Positions 37,759 through 46,296 of a DNA stretch of 55,945 nt are shown here, piece by piece; the stretch's first letter is position 1, and each line of letters opens with the position of its first letter. The position numbers were made by a program, and so were the translations under genes. Source of the stretch: Mesorhizobium sp. STM 4661. Lineage in GTDB: Bacteria > Pseudomonadota > Alphaproteobacteria > Rhizobiales > Rhizobiaceae. The notes below the pieces were generated by a model. That model was given only the letters and a program-made list of their open reading frames with translations, made no database searches and had not been told where the DNA came from. The stretch lies in NCBI RefSeq assembly GCF_000359125.1, contig NZ_CAAF010000026.1, positions 32,501-88,445 on the forward strand. The letters run 5' to 3'.

Positions 37759-38976
37759 ATGGCCGAACCCGCGACAGGCGTCGTCGACGCCGCTTTGTTG
37801 AACCCTGCCGAATCCGAAGAACGAACCGAGCCGGCATGGGGCGCGGTGGTCTCGCTGGCGCTCGGCGTTTTCGGCCTCGTCACCGCGGAATTCCTTCCCG
37901 CCAGCCTGCTGACGCCGATGGCGAGCGATCTCGGCGTCAGCGAGGGCGTGGCGGGACAAGCAGTGACGGCAACCGCCATCGTCGGCGCCATTGCGGCACC
38001 GACCATGGCCATCATCACCAGGCGCATGGACCGCAGGCTGGTGATGTGGATGCTGACGGTGCTGTTGATCCTGTCGAACCTTCTGGCCACCTTTGCCTCA
38101 TCGCTCTCCGTGCTTCTGCTTGCCCGCGTCGTGCTCGGCGTGGCGCTCGGCGGCTTCTGGGCGATGTCGGCGGCGATGGCGCTGCGGCTCGTGCCGATGC
38201 GGCTGATGCCGCGCGCCATGTCGATCATCCTCACCGGCGTTTCGTTGGCGACCGTCTGCGCGGCGCCGATCGGTGCCTATGTCGGCGAGGTCTGGGGATG
38301 GCGCACGGCGTTCATGATCGCGACTGTCGTCGGCGCCTTGGCGCTGCTGGTGCAACTGGCCACCATCCCGAGGCTGCCGCCCGCGGGCGTGGCGAGCTTC
38401 CGCACCTTGCTCGATGTGCTGGAGCGGCCGATGATCAGGGTAGCACTTCTGGTCGTGTTGCTGGTCGCTTCGGGGCACTTTGCCGGCTTCACCTATGTCC
38501 GGCCCTTCCTCGAAAAGGTGCCGGTGCTCGACATCGAGACAATCTCGCTTGTGCTGCTGGCCTACGGCATAGGCGGCTTCTTCGGCAATGTTGCCGGCGG
38601 CATCCTGGCCGAACGCAACCTGAAGGCAGCCGTGGCGCTGGCGCCTCTGCTGATTGCACTGGCCGCCGCCTCGATGCTGGTTTTCGGAGCCTCGCCCGCG
38701 GTCGCGGCCGCCGCCGTTGCCGCCTGGGGCTTTGGCTTCGGCGCGGTGCCGGTCGGGCTGCAAACCTGGCTGGTGCGCGCCGCTCCCGACCAGGCCGAGA
38801 GCGCCGGGGGGCTGATGGTCGCCACATTCCAGGTGGCGATCGCGCTGGGCGCCGTCTTCGGTGGCCTGCTGGTCGATCATGCCGGCGTTGCCAGTGCATT
38901 CGCCTATTGCGGTATCGCGACGTTGCTGGCGGCCTTGGCGGCGTTCCTGCTTGGCCCGAAGCCAGCCGACAGTTGA
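37759..38976 (+). CDS. MFS transporter, DHA1 drug/nucleoside exporter type
   Basis: A 405-residue, twelve-helix major facilitator. Motif A-like loop ITRRMDRRLVMW lies between helices 2 and 3, and the helix-1 motif TAEFLPASLLTPMA is typical of the DHA1/NepI-PbuE branch. The start at 37759 has GGAG upstream; earlier in-frame ATGs lie in the AraC control region. Probably a proton-driven exporter controlled by the divergent AraC protein; the substrate is unknown. Confidence 0.88.
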   Translation: MAEPATGVVDAALLNPAESEERTEPAWGAVVSLALGVFGLVTAEFLPASLLTPMASDLGVSEGVAGQAVTATAIVGAIAAPTMAIITRRMDRRLVMWMLTVLLILSNLLATFASSLSVLLLARVVLGVALGGFWAMSAAMALRLVPMRLMPRAMSIILTGVSLATVCAAPIGAYVGEVWGWRTAFMIATVVGALALLVQLATIPRLPPAGVASFRTLLDVLERPMIRVALLVVLLVASGHFAGFTYVRPFLEKVPVLDIETISLVLLAYGIGGFFGNVAGGILAERNLKAAVALAPLLIALAAASMLVFGASPAVAAAAVAAWGFGFGAVPVGLQTWLVRAAPDQAESAGGLMVATFQVAIALGAVFGGLLVDHAGVASAFAYCGIATLLAALAAFLLGPKPADS

Positions 38977-38982
38977 GTTCCG

Positions 38983-39330
38983 TCAGGCCGAGCGACCATC
39001 GAAATCGATCATCGGCACCGCGCCAAGGTCGATGTCGTCGAGGCAGTTGATGTTGACGTAGGCGCTTCGTTCACTCCCTTCGCTGATGTCCTCGGCGAAG
39101 GGGTGAATGCCGCAGGTCCGGCAGAAGCGGTGCGCGATAACGTGATTGCCGAATGTGTAGCTGCCGAGATCGTCGCCCCAGGCGAGCACGCGCAACGTGC
39201 CATGCGGCACAGCCCATAGCAGCGCACGCTTGCGCGAGCAGATCGAGCAATTGCATCGCAAGGCTGTGGTCAATTTGCCTTCGACTTCGAACGCGACCTT
39301 GCCGCAGTGGCAGCTGCCTTTGTAGAGCAT
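38983..39330 (-). CDS. GFA-family zinc protein (glutathione-dependent formaldehyde-activating-like)
   Basis: A 115-residue protein of the GFA/CENP-V fold. It has the zinc motifs GSCHCGKVAFE and CNCSICSRK near the N-terminus and FCRTCGIHPF later. The start at 39330 follows GGAAGGAAG. Most family members have no proven reaction; formaldehyde-glutathione chemistry is known for only a few. It converges on the MFS gene. Confidence 0.87.
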   Translation of the reverse strand: MLYKGSCHCGKVAFEVEGKLTTALRCNCSICSRKRALLWAVPHGTLRVLAWGDDLGSYTFGNHVIAHRFCRTCGIHPFAEDISEGSERSAYVNINCLDDIDLGAVPMIDFDGRSA

Positions 39331-39451
39331 CGGCTTTCTTCCTTCCGTCCGGCAGGGGTGCAAAACCGCCTGCGCCGGGTTAAGTCTCGGCAAGCCATGC
39401 ACTGGCTGCTACCCTTAAGACGTTCAAGACGTCTGGAGTCCGACACCGAAA

Positions 39452-40750
39452 ATGCAATCTGCCCGCGACCGCCTTGAAGCCGTTCTTTCGCGCCTCGCCG
39501 TCCGCGCGGACGATGAAAGCGTCTTCGTGAAACTCTATCCGGAAGCAGCGCGGGCTGCGGCGGATGCCGCCGATGCGCGGCGCAAGGCCGGGGTGACGCT
39601 AGGCCCGCTCGATGGCACCATCGTTTCGATCAAGGATCTGTTCGATGTCGCCGGCGAGCCGACCACGGCCGGCTCGCTGATGCTCAAGACCACTGCGCCC
39701 GCCACATGCGACGCCGCCATCGTCAGTAGGTTGCGGCAGGCCGGCGCGGTCATCATCGGCAAGACCAACATGACCGAATTCGCCTTCACCGCGATCGGCG
39801 ACAATCAGCACTACGGCACACCCGGCAACGCGGCCGATGCCAGCCTGATCCCCGGCGGCTCGTCCTCCGGCGCCGGCGTTTCGGTCGGCGAAGGCACATG
39901 CGACATCGCCATCGGCTCAGACACTGGCGGTTCGGTGCGCATACCGGCATCGCTCAACGGTGTCGTCGGCTTCAAGCCGACGGCGCGGCGTGTGCCATTG
40001 ACCGGCACATATCCATTGTCCGCGACACTGGATTCGATCGGACCGCTGGCGCTGAGCGTTGCCGCTTGCGCGGTCGCCGACGCGGCGATGTCGGGCGACG
40101 AACTGCCGCCACTGCACCTGCAGCTCCCGCTTGCCGGGCTTCGTGTCGGCATCCCGCGCGGCCTGCTTTTCGAAGACACCGAAAGTGAGGTCACCGCGGG
40201 GTTCGATCGCAGTCTCGCTAGGATCGAGCAGGCAGGCGCGCGGCTGGTGGACCTGTCGATCGACGACCTGCTTGCCGATCTGCGCGCGGCGACCAGGCGG
40301 GGTTCGATTGCGGCCATGGAGGGGGCCGAAATCCATGCCGACTGGCTGGCGACAGGGGCATCGGTGCCGGTCGACCCGTGGGTCAGCGGGCCTCTGTCGC
40401 GGGCCGCCGCAATACCGACACCGGTTTACATCAGGGCGGTGCGCCGCCGCGCCGCACTCTGCATAGCCATGGACGAGCGGCTGGCGTGGGTCGATGTGCT
40501 GGCGTTGCCGACCACGCCGGTGACGGCACCGACCATCGTTTCGATGGCTGAGAATGCCGAACTGCGCGAACGCACCGAGGGACTGCTGCTGCGCAACACG
40601 CAGGTCGCCAACCAGTTCGACCTCTGCGCGATCTCACTGCCGATGCCCGGTATGACGCTGAAGGCCGGCTTGATGCTGGTGGCGCGCAACGGCCATGACC
40701 GGCATCTGCTGCGGATCGCGGCTGAAGTCGAGCGGCTGCTTGGCCGTTGA
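39452..40750 (+). CDS. Amidase-signature-family hydrolase
   Basis: A 432-residue amidase with the Ser-cisSer-Lys triad: K61 (VSIKDLFD), S137 (PGGSSSGAG) and S161 (GSDTGGSVRIPAS), at spacings like those of GatA. It hydrolyses a carbon-nitrogen amide bond in an unknown substrate. It lies alone, convergent with the dehydrogenase gene at 40756, so context gives no clue. The ribosome site is weak. Confidence 0.88.
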   Translation: MQSARDRLEAVLSRLAVRADDESVFVKLYPEAARAAADAADARRKAGVTLGPLDGTIVSIKDLFDVAGEPTTAGSLMLKTTAPATCDAAIVSRLRQAGAVIIGKTNMTEFAFTAIGDNQHYGTPGNAADASLIPGGSSSGAGVSVGEGTCDIAIGSDTGGSVRIPASLNGVVGFKPTARRVPLTGTYPLSATLDSIGPLALSVAACAVADAAMSGDELPPLHLQLPLAGLRVGIPRGLLFEDTESEVTAGFDRSLARIEQAGARLVDLSIDDLLADLRAATRRGSIAAMEGAEIHADWLATGASVPVDPWVSGPLSRAAAIPTPVYIRAVRRRAALCIAMDERLAWVDVLALPTTPVTAPTIVSMAENAELRERTEGLLLRNTQVANQFDLCAISLPMPGMTLKAGLMLVARNGHDRHLLRIAAEVERLLGR

Positions 40751-40755
40751 GGCGC

Positions 40756-41736
40756 TCAGGGGTCAGCCGGAAAGCGCCGCCGGTAGTGCTCGACCACTTC
40801 GGGATTGCGCAGATTGACCGGCAGTTTGTTGGCCAGCACCAGCAAGGCCTCGTCTGCCGCGCCGACACCCATGCGCATCATCGACTGCTCGGTGATGCCG
40901 GCCATGTGCGGGGTGACGATGACATTGTCGAAGCTGAAATAGGGATGATTTGGCGGCAGCGGCTGTGTTGCAAAGACATCGAGCGCGGCGCCGCCGATGC
41001 GGCCCTTTTTCAGCGCCTCGATCAGGGCATCATCGTCGATCACAGGTCCGCGTGAAACATTGATCAGCAGGGCATCCGGCTTCATCCGAGAGATGCGCTC
41101 GCGGCCGATCAGGCCGCGCGTCTCCGGTGTCAGCGGACAGCACAGAACGATGATGTCGCTCTGTTCGATCAGCGCATCGATCGACAGGAAGCCGACCCTG
41201 TCAGGCGCCGGCCGCATGCCGCGGGTCGTCGCCACCACGTTCAGGTCGAATCCATGCGCCGCGATATGGCCGACCGCCTGGCCGATGGCGCCGAGGCCGA
41301 CAATGCCGATCGTCTTGCCGGCGAGTTCGCTGGCGACGACAGTGTGCTCGCGACCGGCCAGCCAGCCCTTCGCCCGCAAGTCGCGATCCAGCATGCGGAA
41401 ACGTCTAAGCAACGCCAGGGCCGCGAACATCACATATTCAGCGACGGACCGCGCATTCACTCCCGGCACGTTCGCCACCAGCACGCCGGCGGCGGCGGCC
41501 GCTTCCATCGGGACCATGTCGAGCCCGGCGCCGTGCCGGATTGCGGCCCTGAGCTTCTTCGCACCTTCGAAGAGCGCCGGTGGCAGCGGGGCGCGAACGA
41601 TGATGACATCGACGTTCCGCGACTCGGCGGCCAGCGTGGCGGCGTCGAGGGCGGAGGCGACAATAAGGTCACCGGCACCAGTCAGCATGGCGGAGGCGCG
41701 CGGGTGCAGCGTGTGCGTCGACAGAATTCTGGGCAT
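40756..41736 (-). CDS. D-2-hydroxyacid dehydrogenase family protein
   Basis: A 326-residue NAD(P)-dependent dehydrogenase with the Rossmann motif GIVGLGAIGQAVG near residues 143-155, the catalytic arginine in INVSRGPVID, and the catalytic histidine in VTPHMAGIT. It starts one base after the GntR stop. With the enolase-superfamily dehydratase upstream it may handle a hydroxyacid from sugar-acid breakdown, like glyoxylate/hydroxypyruvate reductases. Confidence 0.88.
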   Translation of the reverse strand: MPRILSTHTLHPRASAMLTGAGDLIVASALDAATLAAESRNVDVIIVRAPLPPALFEGAKKLRAAIRHGAGLDMVPMEAAAAAGVLVANVPGVNARSVAEYVMFAALALLRRFRMLDRDLRAKGWLAGREHTVVASELAGKTIGIVGLGAIGQAVGHIAAHGFDLNVVATTRGMRPAPDRVGFLSIDALIEQSDIIVLCCPLTPETRGLIGRERISRMKPDALLINVSRGPVIDDDALIEALKKGRIGGAALDVFATQPLPPNHPYFSFDNVIVTPHMAGITEQSMMRMGVGAADEALLVLANKLPVNLRNPEVVEHYRRRFPADP

Positions 41737-41737
41737 G

Positions 41738-42454
41738 TCAGGCCTGTTCCAGCGCCGGGCTGTGAGGTTCCGTCCCGCCGCCTTCGATCAGGCCCTTCCA
41801 GTAGCTTTCCGCGCCTTGCAGATGGGCACTCATCAGCGCCTGGGCGAGATTGCCGTCGCGGCGCAGCAGCGCCTCGTAGATCTGGACGTGCTCGGCATGC
41901 GAGCGCACGCTGCGTTCGGGATCGTTGAAATAGATCGGCAGGCGTTGCTGGCCCATCATGTAGTAGACGCTGCACACATTGTGAAAGACGCTGTTCTTGG
42001 TCGCGCGCACGATCTCGAGGTGAAACTCGCGGTCTTCCTTGGCAAGGCCTTCGCCCGCCGCAATGCGCTCCTCCGAAGCTTTCAGAATCTCGCGCAGCCG
42101 CTCGAAATTCTCCTCGGTGGCGCGCGAACAGGCCAGCTCCGCCGCCTTGATCTCGTGTATCTTGCGCAATTCGACCGTTTCATAGATCCGGACCGGATCG
42201 AGCGGCAGGCCGGCCCGCGCGAACAGCGCCATCGCTTCGACGCTGGCCTGCTTGGTGTCGATATAGATGCCGGATTTGGCCCGGCGTTCGACGATGCGCA
42301 TGGCTTCGAGGATGGCCAGCGCCTCACGGATCTGGCCGCGGCTGACGGCGAAATGCTCGGCCAGTTCACGCTCCGATGGCGTCCGGCCCGTCCCCTTGTC
42401 GGAGTGGGAGAACAGATAAGCGGCGAGCTCCGCGAGAAGGTTCTTTTCTTTCAT
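41738..42454 (-). CDS. GntR-family regulator, FCD subfamily
   Basis: A 238-residue regulator with a winged helix (TPSERELAEHFAVSRGQIREALAILEAM, residues about 25-52) and a C-terminal FCD domain (DREFHLEIVRATKN, then RSHAEHVQIYEALLRRD). It starts two bases after the dehydratase stop and precedes the dehydrogenase gene. TGGT-N3-ACCA sites at 44.7-44.9, 30.0-30.2 and 25.1-25.2 kb match the FadR-type consensus, and this is the nearest candidate to bind them. Confidence 0.9.
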   Translation of the reverse strand: MKEKNLLAELAAYLFSHSDKGTGRTPSERELAEHFAVSRGQIREALAILEAMRIVERRAKSGIYIDTKQASVEAMALFARAGLPLDPVRIYETVELRKIHEIKAAELACSRATEENFERLREILKASEERIAAGEGLAKEDREFHLEIVRATKNSVFHNVCSVYYMMGQQRLPIYFNDPERSVRSHAEHVQIYEALLRRDGNLAQALMSAHLQGAESYWKGLIEGGGTEPHSPALEQA

Positions 42455-42456
42455 CG

Positions 42457-43632
42457 TCAACTGCGTTGCGCGTGCGCCTCCAGGAACCGCTCCGAAATGG
42501 TGAATCCCAGCCCGGGTTTCTCGGGGATCGCTATCATACCGTCCTTTGCTTCGACAGTCTCCTCGATCAGGTCGTGGATCATCGGGTTGGCGCCGAGCGA
42601 ATATTCCACTGTGAAGCTCGCCGGAGAGGCGGCGCAGACATGGAGCCCGGCAAAGAAGCAGGGCGCACCGGCCCACAGATGCGGCGCGAAGCGCAGATTG
42701 AAGGCGCTGGCGATGGTGCCGATCTTCATCGCTTCGCTGATGCCGCCGCAGAAGGCGGGATCCGGCTGGAAGATATCGGCTGCCTTGAGCGTGGCGAGAT
42801 CGCGGAACGCATAGCGCGTCGCCTCGCTTTCGCCGGTGGCGATCGGGATGGGGCCGGAGGCCCGCACCTCGGCCATCCCAGGCTTGTCGTCGGCGATGAC
42901 GGGCTCCTCGAACCAGGCCAGGTCGAGATCGCCGGCGAGATGGATGAAGCGTTTGGCTTCCGCCACCGTGTAGGTGCCATGCGCGTCGACCATCAGGTCG
43001 ACTCCGGGGCCAAGCGCCTGTCTTGCGGCGCGGACGCGGGCAGCGGAAATGTGCGGAGCGCCGTCCATGGCGCCGACCCGCATCTTCAGCGCCTTGAAGC
43101 CGCCCCTGGCGATGTAGGACTTCAATTGGTCGCCGATCGCCTCGCTGGAGGCCCAGCCACCGGAAGCGTAGGCCGGCATGCGGTCAAGCTTGCGGCCGCC
43201 AAGCAGCCGCCAGACCGGGACCCCAAGCGATTTGCCCAGAATGTCCCATAGCGCGATGTCGACGGCGCTGATGGCGGCGACGCTGATGCCACGCCGCGCT
43301 AGTTGCGGCATGGCGTGGCCGGCACGTGCGGCTGTGTCGTGGCGCACGCCGTTGTAGAGCCTCTCCCAGATCACCCCGATGTCGGCCGGATCGTGGCCGA
43401 TAAGCTGTGGGCCGACCTCATGATTCAGCATGTGGACAAGGGCGCCATAGCTGCCGGCGCTGCCGGCGGCATTCTTGCCTTCGCCCCAGCCGACCAGTCC
43501 GTCGTCGGTCTCGATGCGCAGGAGGGCGGCGTCGAACGTCGTCACCTGACCGAAGTCGCTGCGGTGCTGCTTCGCGGCTTCGATCGGTATGCGGACCCAC
43601 CAGGCTTGGACCGTCTTGATGCGCATATTCAT
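42457..43632 (-). CDS. Mandelate racemase/muconate lactonizing enzyme-family dehydratase
   Basis: A 391-residue enolase-superfamily enzyme. The barrel carries K183-x-R185 (ALKMRVG), metal ligands D216 (MVDAHGT), E242 (FEEPV) and E268 (ATGESE), and the His-Asp pair H318 (APHLWAG) and D291. The set fits sugar-acid dehydratases of the mandelate racemase group. It probably removes water from an aldonate or related acid; the substrate is not predictable by eye. It is the first gene of the operon with GntR and dehydrogenase genes. Confidence 0.88.
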   Translation of the reverse strand: MNMRIKTVQAWWVRIPIEAAKQHRSDFGQVTTFDAALLRIETDDGLVGWGEGKNAAGSAGSYGALVHMLNHEVGPQLIGHDPADIGVIWERLYNGVRHDTAARAGHAMPQLARRGISVAAISAVDIALWDILGKSLGVPVWRLLGGRKLDRMPAYASGGWASSEAIGDQLKSYIARGGFKALKMRVGAMDGAPHISAARVRAARQALGPGVDLMVDAHGTYTVAEAKRFIHLAGDLDLAWFEEPVIADDKPGMAEVRASGPIPIATGESEATRYAFRDLATLKAADIFQPDPAFCGGISEAMKIGTIASAFNLRFAPHLWAGAPCFFAGLHVCAASPASFTVEYSLGANPMIHDLIEETVEAKDGMIAIPEKPGLGFTISERFLEAHAQRS

Positions 43633-43685
43633 CCCCGGCCCCGCCGCCGACCAGGGCGGAAGGGGCTCATTCCCAATCGGATCGG

Positions 43686-44573
43686 CTACTTGATCAGCGG
43701 CAGCAGCGTTTCGGCGGTGATGCGCATCTGGTCGGTGTAGAATTTCTCCGTCAGCACGCTGGAGCCATGGTCCTGAATGAACTTCAGCTGTTCGGGCGAA
43801 ATGTCGACCGGGTGGCGCTCGACCATGTCGGGATAGGGTGCGGCCGGCGTGCGGTCGACCGGGGCGACGAACTCATTGGTCAGCGCGCCGTCGTAGCCGA
43901 CCTCCTTCAGCGTGCCGACGATCCTCGGCCAGTCGATCTGCCCCAGCCCAGCGGCGAAGCGGTTGTTGTCGGCGACGTGGAAGTCGAACAGGCGCTTGCC
44001 GACCTGGCGGATGGCGTCATGGACGTTAAATTCTTCCATGTGGATGTGGTAGGCGTCCAGGCAGACGCCGCATTCGGGGCTGACCGCGTCGGCCAGCGCC
44101 AGCGCCTGGGCGCCGCGGTTGAACAAATAGGTCTCGAAGCGGTTGAGCGGCTCGACCGCGATCTTGACGCCGACCTTCCTGGCATGGGTGAAGCATTCCC
44201 TGGTGGCGTCGACCACCCATTTCCACTCTTCTTCCTCGGTGCCGTCAGGCACCACCTTGCCGACGGTCGCGGGGACGAGCGTGATGATCTCGCCGTCGAG
44301 TTCGCTCACCATCGTCAGCACATCCTTGACATACTGCACCGAGCGTTCGCGCTGGCCCTGGTCCTTCGCGGCGAGATTGCGCTCGCCCAGCATCAGCGTC
44401 ACCGCTCCCCAGCAGCGGATGCCATGCTCCTTGAGCAGCGCGCGCGTCTCCTTGGTCTTGTATTGTTGGGGTTCGCCGGAAATCTCGATCGACTCATAGC
44501 CGAACTTCTTGATGCGCTTGAGCGTCGTCTCCAACGGCTCCGCCCGCATCCAGTTGTGCGTCGAAAGATGCAT
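43686..44573 (-). CDS. Sugar phosphate isomerase/epimerase-family TIM barrel
   Basis: A 295-residue enzyme with E141 (AVEPLNRFE), D173 (CLDAYHIHMEE), H199 (DFHVADNNR) and E234 (TNEFV) in the expected metal-site order. The PLNRFETYLFN segment resembles D-tagatose 3-epimerase relatives. It ends 53 bp before the dehydratase gene, so the leftward genes may form one operon, and it is divergent from another isomerase gene across a roughly 400-bp control region. Confidence 0.87.
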   Translation of the reverse strand: MHLSTHNWMRAEPLETTLKRIKKFGYESIEISGEPQQYKTKETRALLKEHGIRCWGAVTLMLGERNLAAKDQGQRERSVQYVKDVLTMVSELDGEIITLVPATVGKVVPDGTEEEEWKWVVDATRECFTHARKVGVKIAVEPLNRFETYLFNRGAQALALADAVSPECGVCLDAYHIHMEEFNVHDAIRQVGKRLFDFHVADNNRFAAGLGQIDWPRIVGTLKEVGYDGALTNEFVAPVDRTPAAPYPDMVERHPVDISPEQLKFIQDHGSSVLTEKFYTDQMRITAETLLPLIK

Positions 44574-44675
44574 GGTCTATCCTTCCCAGAATTCGCCTGT
44601 CACGTTTCCCACGGTGCCCTCCAGCGAGGCCCGCCGCATGATTCCTCCCCAAAGACGCTCCAGTGTTTTTTGACG

Positions 44676-44692
44676 AACTGGTTCGACCAATT
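44676..44692. promoter_or_regulatory. Operator near the leftward isomerase gene
   Basis: AACTGGT TCG ACCAATT has one mismatch between its 7-bp arms and the TGGT-N3-ACCA core. It is centred 180 bp from the operator in the rightward promoter and about 110 bp upstream of the leftward isomerase start. Confidence 0.6.
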
Positions 44693-44839
44693 GGGCCTGA
44701 TGGCAGGTCTACAGCAAATTCTCCTGGACGGCAAGAAGTCGCGCATTGCAACTCTTTGTGCCGGTTATTATATTGAATAGATTGACGTATTTTCGTAGTT
44801 TGTGACGACCGGCGGCTCTTCGGCGCCACGTCCCGCCGC

Positions 44840-44873
44840 TTGACCATTCGGCCATATTTGGTAATACCAGAAT
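44840..44873 (+). promoter_or_regulatory. Promoter with operator overlapping the -10 box
   Basis: The -35 TTGACC (44840-44845), an exact 17-bp spacer and the -10 TAATAC (44863-44868) make a strong sigma-70-type promoter. The -10 is the centre of ATTTGGTAATACCAGAAT, so a repressor bound there would block RNA polymerase. The spacer contains ATTCGGCC, also found next to the operators at 25.1 and 25.2 kb. Confidence 0.7.
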
Positions 44874-44972
44874 GGCGACACAAACAAGTGTCTTCGGGAA
44901 AACACCAAACGGGCTGGCCCTGCTTCCAATCGGCGCTATGCTTGGTCATGTAAACAACGAGGGAGGATGCCG

Positions 44973-46028
44973 ATGCCGTCGACCATGAAGGGTCCAGGTC
45001 TGTTTCTGGCGCAGTTCGCGGGCGATGCCGCACCGTTCAATTCGCTTCCCTCGATCACCAAATGGGCGGCCGGCCTCGGCTACAAGGGCGTGCAGATCCC
45101 GACCTGGGATAGCCGGCTGTTCGACCTTGAGAAAGCGGCGTCTTCCAAAGCCTATTGCGATGAAGTGAAGGGTATCTGTGCCGATGCCGGCGTGGAGATC
45201 ACCGAACTGTCGACGCATCTGCAAGGGCAATTGGTGGCGGTGCATCCGGCCTATGACGCGCAGTTCGACGGCTTCGCGCCGTCCGAGGTGCATAACAATC
45301 CGAAAGCGCGGCAGAAATGGGCGGTCGAGCAGATGAAGTTCGGCGCCAAGGCATCGAAGAATTTGGGTCTGAAGGCTTCGGTGTCGTTTTGTGGAGCGTT
45401 AGCCTTCCCTTACCTCTATCCGTGGCCGCAGCGCCCCGCCGGATTGATCGAGGAGGCGTTTGCCGAACTGGGAAAACGCTGGAAGCCAATCCTCGATGTC
45501 TATGAGGACAATGGCGTCGACCTTGGCTACGAGATCCATCCGGGCGAGGACGTGTTCGACGGCGCCACCTTCGAGATGTTCCTTGATGCGGTTGGCGGCC
45601 ACAAGCGCTGCAACATCAACTACGATCCATCGCATTTCCTTTTGCAGCAGCTCGACTATCTCGAATTCATCGACATCTATCACGAGCGGATCAAGGCGTT
45701 CCACGTCAAGGACGCAGAGTTCAACCCGACCGGCAGACAAGGCGTCTATTCCGGCTATCAGAGCTGGACCAACCGGGCCGGGCGTTTCCGCTCGCTCGGC
45801 GACGGGCAGGTGGATTTCGGCGGTATCTTCTCCAAGCTTGCCCAGTATGACTACGATTCATGGGCGGTGCTGGAATGGGAATGCTGCCTGAAGCATCCGG
45901 AGGATGGAGCGGCCGAGGGCGCTCCCTTCATCCAGCATCACATCATCAGGGTGACGGAAAAGGCATTCGACGATTTTGCCGGGGGCGCGACCGACAAGAA
46001 GGTGTTGCGCGCCATGATGGGAATTTGA
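44973..46028 (+). CDS. Sugar phosphate isomerase/epimerase-family TIM barrel (long form)
   Basis: A 351-residue TIM-barrel enzyme. The ATG at 44973 is six bases after GGGAGG; an ATG at 44967 is too close to it. Metal-site candidates in order are Glu in LGYEIHPGED, Asp in NYDPSHF, His in AFHVKDAEF and Glu in LEWECC. Longer isomerases of this type occur beside Gfo/Idh/MocA dehydrogenases in inositol- or ketosugar-type pathways. It is the first gene of the rightward operon. Confidence 0.87.
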   Translation: MPSTMKGPGLFLAQFAGDAAPFNSLPSITKWAAGLGYKGVQIPTWDSRLFDLEKAASSKAYCDEVKGICADAGVEITELSTHLQGQLVAVHPAYDAQFDGFAPSEVHNNPKARQKWAVEQMKFGAKASKNLGLKASVSFCGALAFPYLYPWPQRPAGLIEEAFAELGKRWKPILDVYEDNGVDLGYEIHPGEDVFDGATFEMFLDAVGGHKRCNINYDPSHFLLQQLDYLEFIDIYHERIKAFHVKDAEFNPTGRQGVYSGYQSWTNRAGRFRSLGDGQVDFGGIFSKLAQYDYDSWAVLEWECCLKHPEDGAAEGAPFIQHHIIRVTEKAFDDFAGGATDKKVLRAMMGI

Positions 46029-46084
46029 TCGGCCCTAAGGCAAGGCAATCGCATATGGCTAGCGAAGGCTTCCGCCTTACGAAT

Positions 46085-46232
46085 ACCCCCACCCCTAACC
46101 CCTCCCCACAAGGGGGAGGGGGACTACCGTCGGCGCTGATGACGGCAAACTGTCGAAGTGCAAGCCTGAATGTCATCGATAAAAGGCGTGCGGCAGCATT
46201 CCCTCCCCCTTGTGGGGAGGGTTAGGGTGGGG
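46085..46232. repeat. Palindromic intergenic element of a second family
   Basis: About 148 bp with inverted ends: CCCCACCCCTAACCCCTCCC at the left and GGGAGGGTTAGGGTGGGG at the right. Inner complements are CCACAAGGGGGAGGG and CCCTCCCCCTTGTGG. The centre is unrelated to elements A-D. It lies in the gap between the isomerase and dehydrogenase genes of one operon. Confidence 0.8.
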
Positions 46233-46296
46233 TCTTCTTCACAAGAATCCATATGCGATAGCCCCGCCCTTTGGGGGAACCAACGAGGAGAAAAGC

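Larger units (their letters stand above)
44574..44972. promoter_or_regulatory. Bidirectional control region of the isomerase operons
   Basis: A 399-bp non-coding gap between divergent isomerase genes. It contains an operator near the leftward gene (44676-44692), an A/T-rich middle (about 44768-44800), a promoter with overlapping operator (44840-44873) and the ribosome site GGGAGG (44961-44966). Confidence 0.65.

Noticed and set aside
46085..46232. Tandem C-rich and G-rich blocks suggesting a CRISPR or simple-repeat array
   Set aside because: They are the arms of one inverted repeat; no regularly spaced direct repeats with unique spacers exist in the window.
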